Part shown: piece after piece, positions 56,276 through 64,000 of the stretch | Layout of the letters: the number at the start of each line of letters is the position of its first letter | Position numbering within the stretch: position 1 is the first letter of the stretch | DNA from: Siphonodentalium dalli | Taxonomy: Eukaryota > Mollusca > Scaphopoda > Gadilida > Siphonodentaliidae | Assembly (NCBI GenBank): GCA_032622095.1 | Contig: CP136063.1 | Span: 150,467,379 to 150,531,378 of the forward strand | DNA length: 64,000 nucleotides | Direction: 5' to 3' | Translations under genes and position numbers: made by a program | Notes under the pieces: generated by a model | What the model was told of the DNA's origin: nothing | The model's input: only the letters and a program-made list of their open reading frames with translations | Database searches by the model: none

Positions 56276-57506
56276 CAAATTAACATATACTCAAATATTT
56301 GGAGATATCTCTAAATATTTGGAGATATCTCTATATATTAAATGGAGATATCTCTAAATGATTTGGAGATATCTCTAAATATTTGGAGATATCTCTAAAT
56401 GATTTGGAGATATCTCTAAATATTTGGAGATATCTCTAAATATTTGGAGATATCTCCAAATCATTTGGAGATATCTCTAAATCAGCACATATCCATAATT
56501 GAACCTGGAATTGGACTTATCTCTAAATGAATTAGAGATATATCCAAATGAATTGAAGATATCTCTAAATCATTTGAAGATATCTCTAATTCATTTGAGG
56601 ATAAGTTCTTTTTGAACATATGTCACAAATACGTAAATAAAATACTTCTCCATAATTCAATTTGGAGATATCTCTAAATAATTGGAGATATCTCCAAATA
56701 ATTGGAGATATCTCCAAATGATTTAGAGATATCTCTAATCATTTGGAGATATATCTAAATCGACATATCCATAATTGGACATATCTGTAAATAAATACTT
56801 CTCCATAATTCGATTTGGAGATATCTCTAAATATTTGGAGATATCTCTAATTCAGTGAAGATATCTCTAAATATTTGGAGATATCTCCAAATGAATTGAA
56901 GATATCTCTAATTATTTGGAGATATCTCCAAATGAATTAGAGATATCTCTAAATAATTGGAGATATTGGAGATATCTCCAAATCGAATTAGAGAAATCTC
57001 TAAATGATTTGCACTTCTCCTCAAATAAGTACTAAAGAAATAAAGAAGAGCAATTGGAGATATCTCCAAATCATTTAGAGATATCTCTAAATACATTGGA
57101 GATATCTCTAAATGATTTATGGATAAGTGGATAAATCGAATATACTTCTCCGTGAATGCATTTGTGGATATCTTTAAATGATTTGAAGAGATCTTCAAAT
57201 ATTTGGAGATATCTCCAAATCAATTAGAGATATCTCCAAATATTTGGAGATATCTCCAAATGAATTAGAGATATCTCCAAATGAATTAGAGATATCTCCA
57301 AATATCTAGAGATCTTCCAATGCTTTGGTGTCCTAAATAGTTAGGGTATGAAATTATGAATTGAAGAGCTCTCCAAATCGATTTAGAGATATCTGCAATT
57401 CAGTATTTGAAGATATCTCCAAATGAATTAGAGATATCTCCAAATATTTAGAGATATCTCCAAATATTTAGAGATATCTCCAAATATTTGAGTATATGTT
57501 AATTTG
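56276..57506. mobile_element. Palindromic satellite enclosed by terminal inverted repeats
   Basis: The outer 17 bp CAAATTAACATATACTC (56276-56292) is perfectly mirrored at 57490-57506. Between them the sequence is an array of GGAGATATCTCC-type palindromes joined by AAATATTT, AAATGATTT or AAATGAATT linkers, about 22 bp per unit, more than twenty times, with short breaks. Unit and linker are both self-complementary, so the array reads nearly the same on both strands. Confidence 0.8.
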
Positions 57507-57708
57507 CAATATGTCAATATTATACATATGTACATGTATATAGCAAATTCATAGGGTACTAATGATTGGACAATAGTAATTATAATAGTGACCTGAAGCT
57601 ACTCATGGGAACACATATACCTTAATATTCCAATAACACTAGGATCACTACTAGGACACTAATATAAATAATTGAAAGTCACCAGGAACATGTTCAAAAT
57701 ACATAGAA

Positions 57709-60700
57709 CTAGAGGTTTCCCCTCTGCTTTTCGGCGAATTGCGTGATTTGACCTTGAATTGTCCATTTTGAAGGTCAAGGTCAGGTGGGGCCACTATTTG
57801 ACCCGTCCAAAAGTACCCGTCGAAATCCATCCGGTTTTACCCGACTTGACCTTGAATTGATCATTTTGAAGGTCAAGGTCAGGTCGGGGTCACGATTTGA
57901 CCCGTCCAAAACACTCAGTGGACAAAAGTAACCATATTTATCAAATTTCGTGGAAATCCCATCAAAATTCGCTATTTTACCTTGAATTGACCTGATTTAA
58001 AGGTCAAGGTCACGTCGCACGGGCAAACGAATAGGCTTACGATACTCCCCATACGAAAGTATCCCTAGACACTAATTTTCATCGAAATCCCGTGATACTT
58101 GGGCGTTCGACCTTGAAATGACCCGATTTCAAGGTCAAGGCCACGTCACACGGGCGAATTAACAGGCCCATGCCACTCCACGGCCGAAAGTACCCCCACA
58201 TACCAAGTTTCATCGAATTCGGGTTGGCCGTTTTCGAGTCCATCGCGAACACACAGACAGACACACAGATCTTCCAAAATATATAATAGACTAGAAGGTG
58301 ACCCGACTTCGTCCGGGCTTTGACCTTGAATTGTCCATTTTGAAGGTCAAGGTCAAGTGGGGTCACGATTTGACCAGTCCAAAACACTGCCCGGACAAAA
58401 GTACCCGACAAACGTGCCCGTCGAAATCCATCCGGTTTTACCCGATTTGACCTTGAATTGATCATTTAGAAGGTCAAGGTCAGGTCGGGGTCACGATTTG
58501 ACCCGTCCAAAATACTCAGTGGACAAAAGTAACCCTGTGTCAAATTTCGTGGAAATCCATCAAAATTCACGATTTGACCTTGAAATGACCCGATTTCAAG
58601 GTCAAGGTCACGTCGCACGGGCAAATTAATAGGTTTATGCCCTTCCCCGGCCGTACCAAGTTTCATCGAAATCCCGTGATATTCGGGAGTTTGACCTTGA
58701 AATGACCCGATTTCAAGGTCAAGGTCACGTCGCACGGGCAAATTAATAGGCCTATGTCACTCCCCGGCCGAAAATACCCCCACATACCAAGTTTCATCGA
58801 AATCGGCTCGGCCGTTTTCGAGTCCATCGATTACAGACACACACACAGACCTTCCAAAATATATAATAGACTAGAAGGTGACCCAACTTCGTCCGGGCTT
58901 TGACCTTGAATTGTCCATTTTGAAGGCGAAGGTCACCATTTGACCCGTCCAAAAACTGCCCAAACAAAAGTACCCGACAAAAGTACCCGTCGAAATCCAT
59001 CCGGTTTTACCCGATTTGACCTTGAATTGATCATTTTGAAGGTCAAGGTCAGGTGGGGCCACTATTTGACCCGTCCAAAAGTACCCGTCGAAATCCATCC
59101 GGTTTTACCCGACTTGACCTTGAATTGATCATTTTGAAGGTCAAGGTCAGGTCGGGGTCACGATTTGACCCGTCCAAAACACTCAGTGGACAAAAGTAAC
59201 CATATTTATCAAATTTCGTGGAAATCCCATCAAAATTCGCTATTTTACCTTGAATTGACCTGATTTAAAGGTCAAGGTCACGTCGCACGGGCAAACGAAT
59301 AGGCTTACGATACTCCCCATACGAAAGTATCCCTGGACACTAATTTTCATCGAAATCCCGTGATACTTGGGCGTTCGACCTTGAAATGACCCGATTTCAA
59401 GGTCAAGGCCACGTCACATGGGCGAATTAACAGGCCCATGCCACTCCACGGCCGAAAGTACCCCCACATACCAAGTTTCATCGAATTCGGGTTGGCCGTT
59501 TTCGAGTCCATCGCGAACACACAGACAGACACACAGATCTTCCAAAATATATAATAGACTAGAAGGTGACCCGACTTCGTCCGGGCTTTGACCTTGAATT
59601 GTCCATTTTGAAGGTCAAGGTCAAGTGGGGTCACGATTTGACCAGTCCAAAACACTGCCCGGACAAAAGTACCCGACAAACGTGCCCGTCGAAATCCATC
59701 CGGTTTTACCCGATTTGACCTTGAATTGATCATTTAGAAGGTCAAGGTCAGGTCGGGGTCACGATTTGACCCGTCCAAAATACTCAGTGGACAAAAGTAA
59801 CCCTGTGTCAAATTTCGTGGAAATCCATCAAAATTCACGATTTGACCTTGAAATGACCCGATTTCAAGGTCAAGGTCACGTCGCACGGGCAAATTAATAG
59901 GTTTATGCCACTCCCCGGTCGAAGGTAACCCACATACCAAGTTTCATCGAAATCCCGTGATTTCGGGCGTTTGACCTTGAAATTACCCGATTTCAAGGTT
60001 ACGTCGCACGGGCAAATTAATAGGCCTATGTCACTCCCCGGCCGAAAATACCCCCACATACCAAGTTTCATCGAAATCGGCCGTTTTCGAGTCCATCGAT
60101 TACACACACACAAACACACAGATCTTCCAAAATATATAATAGACTAGAAGGTGACCCGACTTCGTCCGGGCTTTGACCTTGAATTGTCCATTTTGAAGGT
60201 CAAGGTCAAGTGGGGTCACGATTTGACCCGTCCAAAAACTGCCCAAACAAAAGTACCCGACAAAAGTACCCGTCGAAATCCATCCGGTTTTACCCGATTT
60301 GACCTTGAATTGATCATTTTGAAGGTCAAGGTCAGTTCGGGGTCACGATTTGACCCGTCCAAAACACTCAGTGGACAAAAGTAATCCTATGTATCAAATT
60401 TCGTGGAAATCCCATCAAAATTGGCGATTTGACCTTGAATTGACCCGATTTCAAGGTCAAGGTCACGTCGCACGGGCAAATGAATATGCTTAACCCTTTA
60501 GCGAGTAGAACGACGTATATGTCGTCTATCGGATGAGGAGTAGAACGACATATATGTCGTTTCAGGAAGTGTTATTTTATGTAGACATAACTTCAATAAA
60601 TCATATGATTTATAAATGATTTGTGTAGGACTTATTTTGATTAATATAATGTCCCGAATGTATAAGTGCAAATGATTATGATAACACATGTTAACAAAAA

Positions 60701-63298
60701 ATGCACATAAATTAAAACGAATTATTGGACACTTTTGACCCAAACTTGTTAATAATTATTTTGCTATGAGTATGACGTTAAATTTACTCATGACGTCATG
60801 TATATGACGTTATTGATACTCTCCAAAGGGTTAAGAGACTCCCCATACGAAAGTACCCCCACATACCAAGTTTCATCGAAATCCCGTGATATTCGGGCGT
60901 TTGACCTTGAAATGACCCGATTTCAAGGTCAAGGTCACGTCGCACGGGCAAATTAATAGGTTTATGCCCTTCCCCGGCCGTACCAAGTTTCATCGAAATC
61001 CCGTGATATTCGGGAGTTTGACCTTGAAATGACCCGATTTCAAGGTCAAGGTCACGTCGCACGGGCAAATTAATAGGCCTATGTCACTCCCCGGCCGAAA
61101 ATACCCCCACATACCAAGTTTCATCGAAATCGGCTCGGCCGTTTTCGAGTCCATCGATTACAGACACACACACAGACCTTCCAAAATATATAATAGACTA
61201 GAAGGTGACCCAACTTCGTCCGGGCTTTGACCTTGAATTGTCCATTTTGAAGGCGAAGGTCACCATTTGACCCGTCCAAAAACTGCCCAAACAAAAGTAC
61301 CCGACAAAAGTACCCGTCGAAATCCATCCGGTTTTACCCGATTTGACCTTGAATTGATCATTTTGAAGGTCAAGGTCAGTTCGGGGTCACGATTTGACCC
61401 GTCCAAAACACTCAGTGGACAAAAGTAATCCTATGTATCAAATTTCGTGGAAATCCCATCAAAATTCGCGATTTGACCTAGAATTGACCCGATTTCAAGG
61501 TCAAGTCACACTGGCAAATGAATAGGCTTATGAGACTCCCCATACGAAAGTATCCATAGACACTAATTTTCATCGAAATCCCGTGATATTCGGGCGTTTG
61601 ACCTTGAAATTACCCGATTTCAAGGTCAAGGTCACATCGCACGGGCAAATTAATAGGCATATGTCACTCCCCGGCCGAAAATACCCCCACATACCAAGTT
61701 TCATCGAAATCGGCTCGGCCGTTTTCGAGTCCATCGATTACACACACACAGACCTTCCAAAAATATATAATAGACTAGAAGGTGACCCGACTTCGTCCGG
61801 GCTTTGACCTTGAATTGTCCATTTTGAAAGTCAAGGTCAGGTCGGGGTCACGATTTGACCCGTCCAAAACACTCAGTGGACAAAAGTAACCCTATGTATA
61901 AAATTTCGTCAAAATCCCAGCAAAATTGGCGATTTGACCTTGAATTGACCCGATTTCAAGGTCAAGGTCACGTCGCACGGGCAAATGAATATGCTTATGA
62001 TACTCCCCATACGAAAGTACCCCCACATACCAAGTTTCATCGAAATCCCGTGATATTCGGGCGTTTGACCTTGAAATGACCCGATTTCAAGGTCAAGGTC
62101 ACGTCGCATGGGCAAATTAATAGGTTTATGCCACTCCCCGGCCGAAGGTATCCCCACATAACAAGTTTCATCGAAATCCCGTGATATTCGGGCGTTTGAC
62201 CTTGAAATGGCCCGATTTCAAGGTCAATGTCACGTCGCACGGGCAAATTAATAGGCCTATGTCACCCCCGGCCGAAAATACCCCCACATACCAAGTTTCA
62301 TCGAAATCGCGTCGGCCGTTTTCGAGTTCATCGATTACACACAAACAAACAGATCTTCCAAAATATATAATAGACTAGCAGGTTAGCCTGCCACTGGCGT
62401 GCTTGGTCAGAAACATGACAATGTTTTATGTTTTGTTTGTGTTTTTCAATGAGTTAATATTGGGTTTTTCAATATTTTACCCGATTTGACCTTGAATTGA
62501 TCATTTTCAAGGTCAAGGTCATGTCGGGGTCACAATATATAATTTGTGGGTACCCGTTTGAAGGTTAAGACTGACCCGATGAAAAATTCCCCCGTTCCTA
62601 GGAACGACAGACATAAGAATGTTTCACACAATACGACGTCGACGATCCCCGTGTGTTTTTACACTTATATACGAAGTTTGAGCTCACCTAGGGCGGAAAA
62701 ACTTACCCGATCCGCGTTTTTAGGAACACAACACGCTCATGTCTATACACGCCCAGACCCAGAAGAGGTATGATTTTTTTTAACCTGCCCGTGGCCATTG
62801 AGCAGCCCCTGACAGAGGTTGTCCACCCTTACGAGATGGTCAATAGTCCCCGCAAAGTTAATCCCGTCGTGAACCCCATCTTCGCAAAGAGCGGACAGTC
62901 AATTAATCACGTCGTGAACCCCATCGCCAACGCGACGTAATTTTGTTTGGTATCATGTGTTGCGTTCTAAAAATAGGAAAGCACTTGTTCCCGTATATCT
63001 CTCTGTTGCGTTTGCGTAAATACGAAATTGTGCGTGTTGGTTTGTAACCGGGATTTCTGAGAAGCATTATGCCTATATCCACACTAACTAAGAATTAAAT
63101 ATTAACCACCGCGGTGCCGATTGCGGTGATTTGGGAAGGGAGAAACGGTGCTCTTGAGCTTCTCCAAAACGCGACAACTACGGTGTTCGTGGGTTTTTAC
63201 ACTTATATACGAAATTTGAGCTCGATGGGTGCAGTCGTTTTCGATTCTATGAAGTACACACACACATATATACGAAGTCTCAAAATATATAGTATAGA
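57709..63298 (-). mobile_element. Array of eight abutting Helitron-like units
   Basis: On the minus strand each unit starts TCTATNNTATATATTTTG and ends in a hairpin plus CTAG. Junctions are CTAG immediately followed by TCTATT. Units (plus-strand coordinates): 57709-58290, 58291-58870, 58871-59558, 59559-60143, 60144-61197, 61198-61774, 61775-62374, 62375-63298. The array is flanked by A at its 5' end (63299) and T at its 3' end (57708), the Helitron A|T target. Typical units end in a CCCG(G)AC-GAA-GTCGGG hairpin, the same core as at 38.8-40.4 kb; the first and last carry other hairpins. Units are filled with paired GACCTTGAA/TTCAAGGTCAAGGTCA motifs. No Rep/helicase gene. Confidence 0.75.
60494..60830. 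mobile_element. piggyBac-like MITE inside the Helitron-like array
   Basis: 337 bp flanked by TTAA (60490-60493, 60831-60834), with CCCTTTAGCGAG...CTCTCCAAAGGG ends. Neighbouring units (near 61530 and 61996) have the uninterrupted GCTTATGAGACTCC/GCTTATGATACTCC site. Inside, CGACATATATGTCG-type palindromes occur twice. Confidence 0.82.
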
Positions 63299-63329
63299 TG
63301 AATGCATGTGGACAAGACAAACTGCCACA

Positions 63330-63610
63330 AAATTAGTCACCTATAACCACACGGTCCACACCTCTACCCACACCTCTACCCACACCCCAGTAAGCACACT
63401 TCCATGGGGCCACCTCAGACTGTGCACCTCATCCACACATTAAACACACCTCATGAGGAACACCTCAAAAGCACACCTCATGCCTCATTTAAATATTTGG
63501 CCCCACACCTCTGACACACCTCAACCACACCTTAGCCCCCACACCTCGTGTGAGGTGTAACACCTCAGCCATCTTTCAGGCCCACACCACACCTTAAACA
63601 CACTGCGAAA
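63330..63610. repeat. CACACCTC-rich block (right)
   Basis: Dense irregular (C)ACACCTC(A/T) repeats, with a small palindrome CACCTCGTGTGAGGTG near 63543. Confidence 0.7.
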
Positions 63611-63619
63611 CTATAAGGG

Positions 63620-64000
63620 AATCGTCAAAACAGACGTACCAGGCATAGACATGTTTTAATATGGCTTTTAGCAAGAACAAAAATGTGACATCATATAAGA
63701 AATCTGACTATTTGTCAAACGCGTCACTAAATATTATTTTTGGGTGAACGGTAAGTTTTTGCCCTGTATTCGCCACTGGGCCACAATAATACAACCATCC
63801 GGTAGCAGATATGCTACAGATCACAAAAAGGCATACATTTTGTGATAATATCTGATAAGTTTCTGATAAGCGGAGTTGAAACGGACACATTTAGCTGAAT
63901 CAGCGAAAAAAAATACGTTCACGATTAACAAAATACGTCACAACTCAAACGTCAAATGATTATCTGGCAACTCACTCACATAACTCTCTCCCAAATCAAA
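63620..64000. other. No gene recognised
   Basis: Right edge of the window; no exon or repeat identified. Confidence 0.4.

Noticed and set aside
58079-62246. Open frames of 68-128 codons on the minus strand, two of them near-identical
   Set aside because: Products of the GGTCAAGGTCA repeats in the Helitron-like array; no start context or domain.
56276-63610. CRISPR-like array interpretation of the regular repeats
   Set aside because: Repeats are palindromic or contiguous without unique spacers, and the DNA is eukaryotic.

Overview
The window is eukaryotic, intron-rich, A+T-rich and crowded with repeats. It most likely comes from a mollusc, probably a bivalve. That guess rests on recognising interspersed families built as a core of ~120-190 bp tandem units, then a GACA/GATG-type microsatellite, then a hairpin tail, which resembles the pearl/CvA-type elements described in bivalves; I could not test it by search. 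There is no bacterial-style gene organisation, and no rRNA, tRNA or CRISPR array was recognised.

One host gene can be assembled by hand, on the minus strand. Seven exons (43243-43770, 32823-32894, 21819-21913, 20326-20436, 19496-19565, 18429-18496, 15001-15076) have GT..AG borders and compatible phases. They join into an open frame of 1020 nt (340 codons) that runs from an ATG into the conserved membrane core of the DUF389 family. The remaining membrane domain was not found and should lie left of position 1. Introns 1 and 2 exceed 10 kb each and are filled with mobile DNA.

The main autonomous-type mobile element is a tyrosine-recombinase (DIRS/PAT/Ngaro-type) retrotransposon at 23065-28156. 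It sits in intron 2, antisense to the gene. It has split direct repeats in the order A1-ORFs-B1-A2-B2, gag/zinc knuckle plus reverse transcriptase, an RNase H and methyltransferase-like region, and a tyrosine recombinase with all catalytic residues. A canonical-looking 75-bp intron lies between the last two. The A copies (197 bp) and B copies (63 bp) look identical, so the insertion is young, yet the copy carries one in-frame stop and two +1 frame changes.

Other regions, left to right. At 0.5-1.7 kb is an inverted paralogue of 38.4-40.8 kb. At 2.7-4.85 kb is a tandem-unit repeat with a 27-G run. At 5.56-9.52 kb is a large foldback element carrying two head-to-head decayed copies of an EADTR/PIN-like gene with a CXC-like tail. 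At 10.8-13.0 kb is an old inverted-repeat element with a hAT-like element nested in it. Further elements are piggyBac-like (15.8-16.8 kb) and hAT-like (16.9-18.3 kb), and a nested palindrome lies at 19.16-19.41 kb. At 38.77-40.40 kb two Helitron-like units abut head to tail, with an empty paralogous site near 1.18 kb. A THAP zinc-finger relic lies at 41.3-41.44 kb.

The right third (55-63.6 kb) is a repeat complex. It holds a palindromic GGAGATATCTCC satellite inside terminal inverted repeats (56276-57506). It also holds eight Helitron-like units abutting exactly, all on the minus strand (57709-63298), one of which is interrupted by a TTAA-flanked piggyBac-like MITE. An inverted 18-mer pair (55035 and 63619) brackets the whole complex. 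The most notable signals are the two head-to-tail Helitron-like arrays, the palindromic satellite element, the foldback element with a captured gene, and the intron-bearing PAT-like retroelement inside a DUF389 gene.
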